A stretch of 64,000 nucleotides of DNA. Origin: Ustulina deusta. Its lineage: Eukaryota > Ascomycota > Sordariomycetes > Xylariales > Xylariaceae. The position numbers and the translations under genes are program-made. The stretch is from the NCBI GenBank assembly GCA_023159155.1, contig JAJNNX010000026.1, positions 1 through 64,000 of the forward strand, written 5' to 3'. The notes beneath the pieces were generated by a model. The model worked only from the letters and a program-made list of their open reading frames with translations, was not told the origin of the DNA and did not search any database. Of the stretch, positions 25,877 through 36,270 are shown in pieces (position 1 is the first letter of the stretch; every line of letters starts with the position of its first letter).

Positions 25877-28090
25877 ATGCGTACACGTACTGTGGGGTAC
25901 TTGCGGCTGAAAGGAGTTTTTTTCGAGCTAGGTAATAAGGGTTGATGCGGCGATCATTAACGTGGTCAGAATTGAGGCAAGGGGCCAAACCATGGTAAGC
26001 CAAGGTAGTGGATGCATGCATGGTCCTGTTTTACCCCAACGTGGTATTATAGGTAAGGCTATTGAGATAAATCAGCAATATGGCCAGCTTGCCAGCCAGG
26101 CACACTACACTACTTAGCTACTAGTAATACGAGGGGAAACTCCCGTGCCGCAGGCTATTTTACACATTTTCTTAGTGTGGATAGCTGAGATGGGGAGAGG
26201 GAGTAAGACAGACAGAGAGAAGATGAGACAGTCATGCGGCGTCCCAGCTGTAGCCTTGAACGGACCGTAGGTAGAGGCCTCGTGCAGCGCGCATACCCAT
26301 ATCTGGGTACCCAACCAGTATATACTGGATGCAAGGGGAATGCATTGACAGATTTACTGAGTCGATGTCGAGGCGATGTGACGTGGTTGCATGCAGCCAT
26401 GCAAGCGCGTTTTGGTTCTGCCAAGGCGCATGCATTTGGATCAAAAGACGCATGGAGTTCGGACCCATACAGAAGGAAGTCAAATTCTTTAGCCGCTCCA
26501 ATGCACATCATTTTTCTCGCGGGAATTAAAAGAGGACGATGGCATGCTGTCATGGTACAGTAGCACCGGCAGATACCGGTGGCGGCGGTAACCAATACCA
26601 TACCAATACCGGTCGACGAACTACTACGGCGCGATCGCAGGTGAGATGAATGATTGCTTTCCCTCTATAGTCAATTAATGAGTTGGGCAGCTAGGCGTGC
26701 CAGCTGAAATGGAGCTGGAAGAAGGGCGAAAGGAGGCGGAGCTGGGCTGAGGACAGATATGGAGGCGCGATGTAACCCCCTTCGCATACCGGCTCGCCTT
26801 CTATTTTCTAGTGATCGACAGCCAGGGCACCACCAATATACCTGAACCGACCGCATCCGGACACCGACTGATACGAGCAGCCATATGCCTACTATTTTCT
26901 AGCCTGGACGAACGTCGTCGTTTTGTCTTCGTGTCGCTGGGGTGTCGATCCTTCGAGTATTATTCTGGCAGATTCAACACGCCATGATATCCATGGCTAT
27001 CATCAGCAGCAGCACCACCACCACCACCACCACAGCTATGCTTAACCACTTGCAGGAGGCATATCCATCACGAGACCCGAATGGCTCGGGTCGCACCGCC
27101 CGAGGAGAACCTCAGAAATGATTAACTATACCCGGCTGAGAAGTAACAGGTGGGGGATGGTGATGATGCTTGCTTACGTAGCGCAGTATTACACCTGTAG
27201 TGTGGTTTGTCGAGTGTAGATGTAACAAATATAACGAGAGTGAGTGACGAGTATTGAGAGCCAGACCAAATATGGGGTAAAAGAGCACTATACACACGGA
27301 CTTGGATCCCACGGTAGCATAAACCAAAGCATCGCCTTTGCCTTTCTCCACGCCTATAGTGCCTACACTATACTATACTATTACCTATAGTAGTGGAGAT
27401 GCCAAAAGAAAAAGAAGGGATGCACTCATATAGAAGGAATGGGGAATAACGAAGGAAAACACCCGAAAGGGTAAATGCTAAAAGGATCTACTAACCGAAA
27501 GAGACGCCCATGTTGTCCCTAGCTGTCGATCCCTGTCAAAAGATGCTCGACACGTGTCAGACAGGGGTGTCTCGGGTATCCCTGCTCCCCTTTTTTCTGC
27601 TTTTCATGGGCGCAACTCGCCACATGGTTCTCGAGGAAGCCTCACCAAAAAGAATCTAGCGCAAGGCATTAGTCCATGGCAAAATCGCCAAAAGCGGCAC
27701 ATCCACGCTATAAATAACTACTTGCCTTGAACTATACATCTGGTCATGAGGCATTATTGATTGGGCTATATACAATATTAAGTAGTACATACGTCAGTCC
27801 GGCGTGCCTCGTGTACTATAAGTATGCACAGCATTAAGAATGGAAGTGTCCATCTGCTACGGAGCAACTTTGAACCAACCCGAATCATCCTAGTCTTAGA
27901 GGGTAAGGGTCCACAAGTTCTAGGCCCAAGCCGCCGAACTATACCGGCTTACAAGTAACCGAGTTCATATCATAGCGCCTATAAAGTATAGGTAGTAGTT
28001 TATAGTGGATGAATTACCGTGTACCTACCTAGGTATCCAGCACTTCCACGCGGGAAGACAAATCCTTTCCAAGGGCAAACAGTGGATACA

Positions 28091-29176
28091 ATGCATGATG
28101 CGAAACCGACAAACATGTTACTACACTATGACCTTCCTCAATATCCCTATTATCGGTCGGATTTGGATTTCCCGGGCGAGAGATATAGTAGGACAGGGTG
28201 GCAGGTCAGCGACGGAACCCAGCCAGCCCAAACCTGAAGGAATGTATTACATTCCGCATGATTTACACCAGGGTGGAAATTACCCGGATGCACATCTGGC
28301 GGATCCTAATGGTCGGAATCATCACGCGTCCCGACATGATGATGACAGGTGAGAGTGCGTGTATGTTTGTGAGTGTGAACCAGAAGCCACATCACATACC
28401 CTGCTAGTCAGCCAGTGTTGCATCGACGTTCGCAGAGATCGGAGAGAACGAAAGCGCAGGGTGTTCGGCTCCAGTCGTGCGGCCTATCAGAACGAGCAAT
28501 CTCGTTCGGAACAGGTAATGTTAGACGAACGTGCGAGACCCCTGGCTCGATGATCAGACTCTCATACGGCATGTACATGGTCGCAGAACATGAGGCTACG
28601 ATGGTGCACTGACCGACAATCAAGACAGGTAAGGGAGATGCTGTACGCCCAGGACGGGCGAGACAATTGCCGCATACAAAACGAAACGAGCGCTGTAGAC
28701 GCAATACATCCGCAAGATGGAGTGTCGCAGTGACTACACGGGCAGAATGGAGGAGCAGATACCTTGGGCAATACAGTGGTATCGTGTGAGTATGACAAGC
28801 GCCCAACTCATTACTGAAGGGTCGACTATCGGCATCACGACCATCCGCCTGTTACATTGTTTGCCTTTCTTCTACCTCGCGAAGCCTGAATGCATAGCAT
28901 CAGGGTCGAGGCCCTCATATACGGTGTCTCGAAACAGAAAGACCCTCGCTCACTCACACCTTGTCTACCTACATGTTCTACATGTGAGGTCTCATTCGTC
29001 CGGTGAATCTTACCAACGGTCCGGCTCATCCACATATTTCAGCGCCCGACCCGACTGTGGCTGATACGCAGTCCCCAAACGGCACGGCAGACCCTGCAAA
29101 ACGACATCAAACAGTCATGCAGACCGAACATCAAGCTCCCTTATCTAACTCCGAGAAATTCAAGATGAAGAAATAA
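28091..29176 (+). CDS. unrecognised multi-exon gene, basic protein
   Basis: Stitching exons by splice consensus gives one continuous frame of 183 residues: 28091-28187, 28240-28348, 28436-28514, 28699-28785, 28938-28983 and 29043-29176. All five introns are GT-AG with matching phases (1, 2, 0, 0, 1). The best-supported junctions are the donor GTGAGT after WAIQWYR and the acceptor ATTTCAG before PDPTVADTQSPNG. The product has a Tyr/His/Asp-rich N-terminus, a strongly basic centre (DRRERKRRVFGSSRAAYQ) followed by a Gln/Glu segment, and a hydrophilic tail ending KFKMKK. I do not recognise the family. The basic centre could bind nucleic acid or serve as a nuclear signal. Intron 3 has an alternative acceptor at 28622, and intron 2 one at 28411, so details may be wrong, or the locus may be decayed. 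Confidence 0.4.
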
Positions 29177-32100
29177 ATCAATAATAATGACAGTTGAAAT
29201 ATACAAAGGCAGATCAGCGGTTTTTCTGCAATTATCCATGTTTGTTTTATGAACAGAGCAACAGGGATGGCGGCGTGTAAATGAATGACTTGAGACACCA
29301 AGATGAGAAATGTAAGAATCAACAAGAGAACAATCATGTCCTTCACCGAGCCTCGTTGAGGTTCTATAACCCCTGTGTGTTACTCAAGGACCCGTGACAT
29401 AACAAAAATGATATCCTGGGAAAGTACCAGGCACCTCCGTCATCCAGGGATATATGTAAGAATCGGTCAACGCACCATCTTGTCCCCACGAGTGTAAGAC
29501 AGGGTCATGCAAACCGGCAGATCTACGATAACAGCCACGATGGGCTGGTGGTCGTCTCTGCGGTTGAGCATGCGAGCTAATGGGGAAAATTGTCAGTGCG
29601 GAACCTACAGCTCGGTTCCATGCAGGACTCAATTGTAACACTGCGCCTCTCTGTAATGGCATAAGGCCGACGGCCACGAGACGATATCATGTCCCTGGTC
29701 CGTGAAGCAAGAATGTCCACGAGGTGAATATCGAACAAGCAGGCAGATTACAAATTAGGAGTTGCCAAATATAACCAACCTCATGAATGGTCAAGATAAG
29801 AAGCAAGTCGAACAAACTCCCGGTAAGACCTGCATACAGCTTGCGCAAGGGGCGTCGCTTCTCGCCCTTTCAGTCGGGGGTGCAGATCAGATAACGACGG
29901 GGCGAGCATCGGGTCGGTCAGCAGATTCCGGACATCGAAAGGTAGAGTCCTTCATATGTGAACGTTTGAAGTCACCACGGACCAGAAACAGGCATCTCCA
30001 GCGATATCCGCCCGAAACACATATGATGAGGACATGTTCCAGTATCAGGCCTACCTGCACACCCCATGACTCCGTCTAATGCAACAATTCACCATTTATT
30101 GTCTACCTATCCCCTACTCGAGCCTCATTATCACAGAAGTTAACCCTCATGCTGCGTTATTGAATCACTTGCTACAGTGGGGAAATCTAGGGCAGCCAAT
30201 CCCGAGCCCTTATCCATTATTCAAGATGGCCGAACAATGCATACCATATTTGATAGATAGTCTAACACATGGTGAAGCATACATGATATGTCCTTGCTCC
30301 TCATATGACACAGTTGATAGGGAATTACAGGGGATTTCTAGGCTACTAAATAGCCATATACCCAAGTCACTCGCCCCGGGATAGCATTCAGTAATTATAG
30401 TTGGTCTAATAAAGATATGTTACTTGGTTAACAGTGTTACGGCCAACCCTAACGAATAGCAGACTCTTTGGTAGAAATACAAAGCATACCCGTATATAAT
30501 GCATACATTTCTCTACAACGAAGCCAACAATCAGACGCGAGGAAATTATAAATGAGTCACAGCCATGTTTCACTTCGCATAGCGTAGCTACCTAACTTAC
30601 AACTAAATTCGGACAAGCGAGTAAAACACAACGTTAGTTCCCTTGGCAAGGTTGTTAGGAGTTCTCAGCTAAACCAGGAAGCATGTTACCTTGTAGTTCT
30701 ATCTAGATGGTAAAGATCAAGGACTCCCTTCTTTTCCGGTGCCTAGTAGGCAGGCTTCTCCTGTAGTTCAGGAGTGCTTGGCATTCCCCCCAACGGCTTC
30801 CGTGCTTTCGAGCTAATCCAGGCTTCAACTTACTTATAGGCAACAGACATAACATGTGTGGCTTTGTTAGGCTACATCTATTAGCATACCACCTAAGCCA
30901 CGCCAATGACTTTTATTCCCAACAACAACAAGTTCTTCGATGTAGGCTTCGAAATCTAGAAACTAAACGTGTTTGTGTAAGAAACTATTCAGTATTAATT
31001 TATAAAGTGTGGGAAAGTCGGAGGGACGGTGTATAATTTACCCCTTACAGTCCGTACCATTAATATCTCTATCTCTTTTACAACACCAATCTCGAACTCG
31101 GTGCAGAACAAGGTTGGTTAAATCAAGTTACAAAGGGGTAGATGGGAAGAAAGGTGGTTAAAAATACAATAATGATGTTTGCCAGTCTAGCTAAGTGGTG
31201 GGTCGCCCCAACTAATTCCAAAATCTATGAAAGTTATGTTATGTCATAATTCACTGGGACCGTATAGGTGGCCCCGATATCTTACATAGGTCAAGTGTCT
31301 TCTTTTTAGCTATGGGATGGAATTTGGATCCAGGAGAATCTGTTTCAAGTGTCATTTCTATAATCTCTTTTTGTACCCTCTGACGTTCTATTTCAGTTCG
31401 CCCTATATCATTCATATCACTTCGCAGATACAACTCAATGTACCAAATATAATGTGTATCTAAAAGAAACATATTGTTAGTGTTATCTTTTGTTAGCTTT
31501 ATTATTTTCTCATGCTTCATGTATAGTTTATGCACAGGATAGTGATATAAGAATATATATTACAACATCTAGCACGTGTTATATACTCGTAGTACTAACC
31601 TTTAGTACACTTTAGCCTGGGAAAAGCAATATGGAACACTCGGTATGAAGGCTTCTGCTGACTCATTGTGCACGACCACGGCTGCCGCAACGAGGGGCGG
31701 CATAGGTTTGCGGCTAATCACTCTCACATGATTGTGTGCCTAGGTAGTAAATAATACATTGTTGGTGCTGTTTGTGCTGTTGGTCCGGTTGGTGTTAGTT
31801 GTTAGTTGGCCTTGAGACAGCCAATTTCTTGGCGGCACGTGCCCTGTAACACTGGGGGGATTCACCAACTGGATTTAAGGACTTTTAGCTCATGTTGTGG
31901 GTGCGAACCTCGCTGATTGGGTACCAAGTGTTATATTTCCACATAGCGGCAGAGCTCGTGAACCGAAAATCTGTCTTAGACTTAGGCAAAAGACCTAAGA
32001 GAAAGGCGGCCTCTGCTCCAGTTCTACTCGCGCTGGCCCTGTTAGATATAATTACCTACAGCCTTTATAAATTCTCTCAAGGGATTGCGTATTGAGCACT

Positions 32101-32460
32101 TCATCGTAATCACATACTCACTTTGGCAACGTAGACATCTCATGAGACGAAGGCATCCATGACCTACTAAACTCGCATTTTAAGAAATAAACGACTCTGC
32201 ATGCTCCTTGCATGTCTCCTAGCAGAACTTCCTAGATAACGGTCTTATAATCCGTCTATCGATATAGCGATCTAGCCTGTAACAATCAAAGATGTTGCCA
32301 CTGTATACAGTCAGTATAAAACCTGCAGGATCAGGTCCAATTTATGATCAATGAATTTCATACTTTAACTTGCATTGACGTAGCGCTGGGGAGCCAACCA
32401 GTCCATATCAGTCCTGATCTCGTTGATGGTTTCAACAAGCTGATCAATTGATTAGGATGA
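29177..32460. other. 3.3-kb region without a confirmed gene
   Basis: I see short frames only. A 101-codon ATG frame at 30079-30384 (+) and a frame of about 90 codons at 31251-31520 (-), containing WYIELYLRSDMNDIGR, look mildly protein-like but match nothing I know. The section around 30,400-31,600 is somewhat AT-richer than its flanks, which would fit old repeat DNA. Confidence 0.35.
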
Positions 32461-33671
32461 TTACTCCCTGATTCTAACGAACATTTCTAGCTGATGCAGA
32501 GACCCCTCTAGCTTGGTACCCTCTGATGGAACCGGAAAATTCCAAGTTTCATATTCGTTCCACATCTGCCTCGTCCTTGGAGATTCAGGATCGGCCCATG
32601 GTTTTCTGAGTAGGCCATACGTTAGCGAGAACGATAGCAAGGAGAAGATGGGGATTAAATACTTAAGGTGGTTATAGACTCCAGCGCTGGTGCTTCCGGC
32701 ACAGACAATAGCGGCTGGCCGTGCGAGGTCCGCGATGATCTGCTTGACTGGAGCGGCAGCGAACGCTGAGAATACAATAGACTCGTGATCCAATTCTGCA
32801 AAACCTCCAGCCCCATACTCTCCTGCAACTTCGAACCCGATTTTCTGTAATATGTCCTTCGTCTCATCCGAGTAGTTTGGGTCTTGGGTAAGCAGCCTCA
32901 CCCCACTGTCCTCGGCTGTTTTATATGAACGGGCAATATCGGCTATCGTCAACGCCATCGCATGATGTATGAAGGCCCCCTCTACGACGCTTGTTTCCGG
33001 CTCACGTTTGTCTTCTGTCTTAGAGTCGTTCTCTATCCTCCACCAATCGGGCGGTTTGAAGTTCATATCACCCAGCCCGAAGCAAACAATCTTGGTCACT
33101 TTCTTCGCATTTCCATCTCCGCCTAAGAGCTTACGAAATTGAAATATCAAAGCTTCGCAAGTCGCACTCGCGTTCCATTGCTGTCGACTGGACTCAAACA
33201 GCAATTGTACGTTCTTGATAGGCCCCTCATAGTTGCGCAGCGTCTGGTTGACCCAGTCAACAAGATACGTGCAATTGTATAGCTCGGGTGGAACATCGGG
33301 TTTGGCCCGGACAAGACGCCAATACTCTTGGAACTTAATATATGGCTTCCTAACGTCAAAATTTGCAGTTTAGTATAAACATCGATAGGTATAAGGCCTC
33401 ATGAGTCCTACCAGATTGGCTTCTGAACCCCAAACATGGGATTCTTAATGTGTACTAAGCTACCGTCGAGACGGCGGACCGTAAACTTCTCGGCGGCACG
33501 CGACTGCGCTAGTTGTTGTTCAATATCCACAAGATCTTCTTTCCGCCATAGCTTGACTCCCGATTCATACAAGTCTGATGCTCGCTGACTGCTGGTTCTC
33601 CAAGGGGAATAGCCATATTCAAGGACTGGTTCTAAGAGCTGGCCGACTCCGTCTTGTGTGGGCCACGACAT
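32461..33671 (-). CDS. SRR1-like domain protein
   Basis: The C-terminal two thirds match the SRR1-like domain, named for an Arabidopsis circadian/light-signalling regulator and common, mostly uncharacterised, in fungi. Visible landmarks are KIVCFGLGDMNF, the following HHAMALTIADIAR helix, LLTQDPNYSDETKDIL, then FSAFAAAPVKQIIADLARP. Two exons, 33412-33671 and 32461-33349, are joined by a 62-nt intron (33350-33411) whose splice restores a Trp codon (KPIW then KPYIKF) and give 382 residues. The start ATG at 33671 opens MSWPTQDGVG with no upstream alternative seen. The first about 150 residues have no family match. The neighbours to the left are gene-poor DNA and to the right decayed gene fragments, so the gene sits on the edge of an accessory-looking stretch. 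Confidence 0.75.
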
Positions 33672-34129
33672 ACTCGGGAGATTAATTCGCCTGGTAGCGT
33701 CCTATAGGAAAAAACCAGTTCAAACGCAGGCAAGAGAGGGATTCAATAGTTCAAACTCGGCAAAGGCATCTTATGGCCCCTACTGAAAGGCCGTCACCCC
33801 CTCTTGAATACTTAGGTAAGCTAACGAAACTACTTGGGCATCGGTGGAACTGTTGGGCGGGTCGCAGCGCCACAAAGAGGTGATACCTACAGAGCCCTCT
33901 GCTGACTCATTGTGGCGGTGCAATGGTACCACGGGTACCACGGGTTCTGCCGCCTCTGACCGCCCTCTCCTCGTAGCCGCCGCCGGGCCTCCGTTTTGCC
34001 ATGGGCATGTTGACTCCACCGGCGTATCGTATTAACGGAAACGGAACCCTCGAAACGGGTGTGATCCCGGCTTGTAGTCCTTAACACACATAAACATGTG
34101 CATTAGCGCTTCTCCCCAACTCATGAATC

Positions 34130-34560
34130 ATTTCCCACAAAAAGGACATGGCGTACATTGCTGCGAAGGCCAAGGATATTATCGAATACGTCAAATCGGA
34201 AGGTCGTGAGGTTCGCTTCTCCGGAGAAGACTCCTTCCGCTCGGACTTTTCTAGGATCCTTAACCTGTACTCTCTTGTCGATAGTCTGGGCGCCAACCGT
34301 GTCGGTATTGCCGATACCGTTGGTGGTGCTACGCCTATGGAGGTCTTTGATAAGATTGCCGCCTTACGCGAAGTCGTCTCTTGTGACATCGAGACGTACT
34401 TTCACAACGACATAGGGTGCGCTATTGCCTACGCCTACACCGCCCTCGAAGCTGGCGCTACCTATATTATCGACACTACAGTGCTCGGCATCGGTGAGCG
34501 CAATGGTATCGAGCTCCCTCGAACAGTTGGTCGCACAAATTGTCTCGGTGGAAATTCCGT
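34130..34560 (+). pseudogene. homocitrate synthase fragment (LYS20/21-type)
   Basis: An open segment matches the middle of homocitrate synthase, the first enzyme of fungal lysine synthesis: [69 protein letters not shown] and [13 protein letters not shown]. The N-terminal acetyl-CoA/2-oxoglutarate-binding start and the whole C-terminal regulatory part are absent on both sides. The metal-binding motif, usually HFHNDTG, reads YFHNDIG: the first metal-ligand histidine is Tyr and the Thr is Ile, both explicable by single C-to-T changes. An extra residue interrupts THIDTS. It cannot be a working enzyme; it is a truncated, mutated copy. A functional paralogue is presumably elsewhere. Confidence 0.75.
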
Positions 34561-34969
34561 TCAACAATTGGGTGTTGCCATTGTAGAAATGCAATTGAAT
34601 AAGACCTGCGGGACGGGTCAACTGGGAGAAGCTGGCGATAGAGAGTCCCATCCTAGCCCACTCATTTGCTAGGGAACCGCTACGCTGAGACTGCTTTGGG
34701 AGGTGTTTCCTTATTAAGTTCGAGAGACAAACACTCATTTTGTACGTAGGGATGAAACATGGCGAGAATAGAGAAATGGGCGCCGGGCTTGTATAATTGA
34801 GCCCAAATACGAGCTGTGAGTAGTATTAATGTACTGCCTCCTTCTCTGTCACAACGGTGGCCCTCTTGCGTTATGGTTTCCTGGCACCCCCCCAAAATGA
34901 CCGACTAATAAATGACGCTCTCGCACTCTCCTACAGGTCCTTGTAGCTCACGATGCCTTCCTCGATCGC

Positions 34970-35640
34970 TTTAATCTGGAGCGCCAGCACGGCGACTCAA
35001 CTTGATGCGACCATCGATGATCAGCTGTGAGGCCCCGACATCAATGTAGGAGCCGCCAACATTTTGAACAAATTTAAACTTTCGGCCAAGATAACGTTTT
35101 GATGAGCTTTTACTACAGTAGATGAAGCGATAGTTGGTCTCGCGAGTATGATTGACGTGAAAGAGAAGAGGAAGAGGTGTGATTAGAGCGAAGTTAAACA
35201 GCAATCTTCCCTGGCGCCATGTGGCCCCCTATCAACGCCAAACCCAGCCCGTTCCAAGCCCTCGAAGTACTCTTTATTCTCCACCATGTGTTGGGTCTAT
35301 CTTCTCGACCTCCCGCCTCTTCAGTAGCGGCAGAGGCACACTTTGAGTAAGGAAATCAGCGTCCTCAGTCGGCGGGCCGTCCTCTGAGTACAAGCCTTGG
35401 CCGTAGCTGCATGCTGTTCGGTCAATGCATGTTGGACCCCGCTGCACGAGCATCACGTCGTAGGCGTGGTCGTAAAAATCCCGCGCGATGTCGTGGCCGG
35501 ATACACCACAGCCGACTACGAATGGCCCGCTTGCTGCCGTCTGCGTCACCAACCAACTCTGGTTGGGTAGATTGGGACGAGTGGCAGATATGGCCATCGA
35601 AGCAGCCGATGCCCTAAACATTGAGGATGTAAGGCTCACC
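34970..35640 (-). pseudogene. flavin-containing monooxygenase relic
   Basis: On the minus strand, parts of an FAD/NAD(P)H-dependent monooxygenase can be read. FVVGCGVSGHDIARDFYDH is the second dinucleotide-binding loop and its helix, followed by DVMLVQRGPTC and LYSEDGPPTEDADF, the expected downstream block. After a stop near 35,274 the frame is broken by stops and shifts. A further piece with GGSYIDVGASQLIIDGRIKL at 34,975-35,060 matches the more C-terminal part of the same family. Neither the N-terminal FAD motif nor the C-terminus could be found. It is a dead copy, in the same decayed cluster as the homocitrate synthase fragment. Confidence 0.65.
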
Positions 35641-36270
35641 GTTCGCTCCCGTCGCCTGGGTGATGTGGGTTAGGGTTACAGACACCCGATAAGCCTGCTA
35701 TATCTACATTCAATATGAATGATGACGGCAACCTGATGCATCTCCAAGAGACTTCGGTATTCGATGGCAATGCAGTTTGAACGGTCAACATTTTGAGCCG
35801 CCTTGTTTTCGGTCTCGTACTCGGTCAGCATTAGGGCTTTTATATGCTCCCCGAAATAAGATATAAAAGGATTGATAATAGGGAGTCCCACCTGAGAATG
35901 CCTCAATATGAGCTTTTTCGCGCCTAGGGAAGGGCGGGTGTACTGAACGGTGGCACCAATGTAGGCGGTATTATTAAATTTGGCCTTTGTAGTATCAACC
36001 ATACGGCGATATGCTCACCCTGGCACTGTGCAAAGTGAACAGGGAAAATGTCCATCGTAGCGGGAGAAACGAGAAGCCGACCGTGACTGAAACCACCTTT
36101 GCGTCCGTAATGAACCCCATGGACAACTGCTGGGGCTGAAGAGTAGGGATTTCGGTCGGTGCTATTACTGCCATACACGGCCTGGGATGGGATTTTGGAT
36201 CGACGGAAATAAGCATCCTCCATATGAGGTTGGGGATAAGTCTGTCAGGGGTCTCCGAGGTTCGCCTTCT
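35641..36270. other. unassigned stretch between FMO relic and kinase gene
   Basis: Minus-strand frames at 35676-36002 and 35924-36223 overlap and match nothing I know. They could be further decayed exons of the monooxygenase relic. A telomere-like GGGTTAGGGTTA lies at 35667-35678. Confidence 0.3.

Larger units (their letters stand above)
24412..28090. other. gene-poor 3.7-kb region with simple repeats
   Basis: No confident gene is present. Contents are the polypyrimidine tract, the 42-bp direct repeat, and a CAG/CAC triplet run near 27,005-27,035 inside a 45-codon ATG frame (26984-27121). A 145-codon ATG frame at 25170-25607 has no recognisable domain. Two-way overlapping frames at 26,150-26,600 look like chance. 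The right-hand part, with a CCCCTTTT element near 27,590, may hold the promoter of the next gene. Confidence 0.4.

Noticed and set aside
26155..26601. Overlapping frames on both strands
   Set aside because: Mutually overlapping frames of similar length without family resemblance suggest chance.
35274..35639. Monooxygenase as a functional gene
   Set aside because: The flanking parts are out of frame and contain stops, and the N- and C-terminal motifs are missing.
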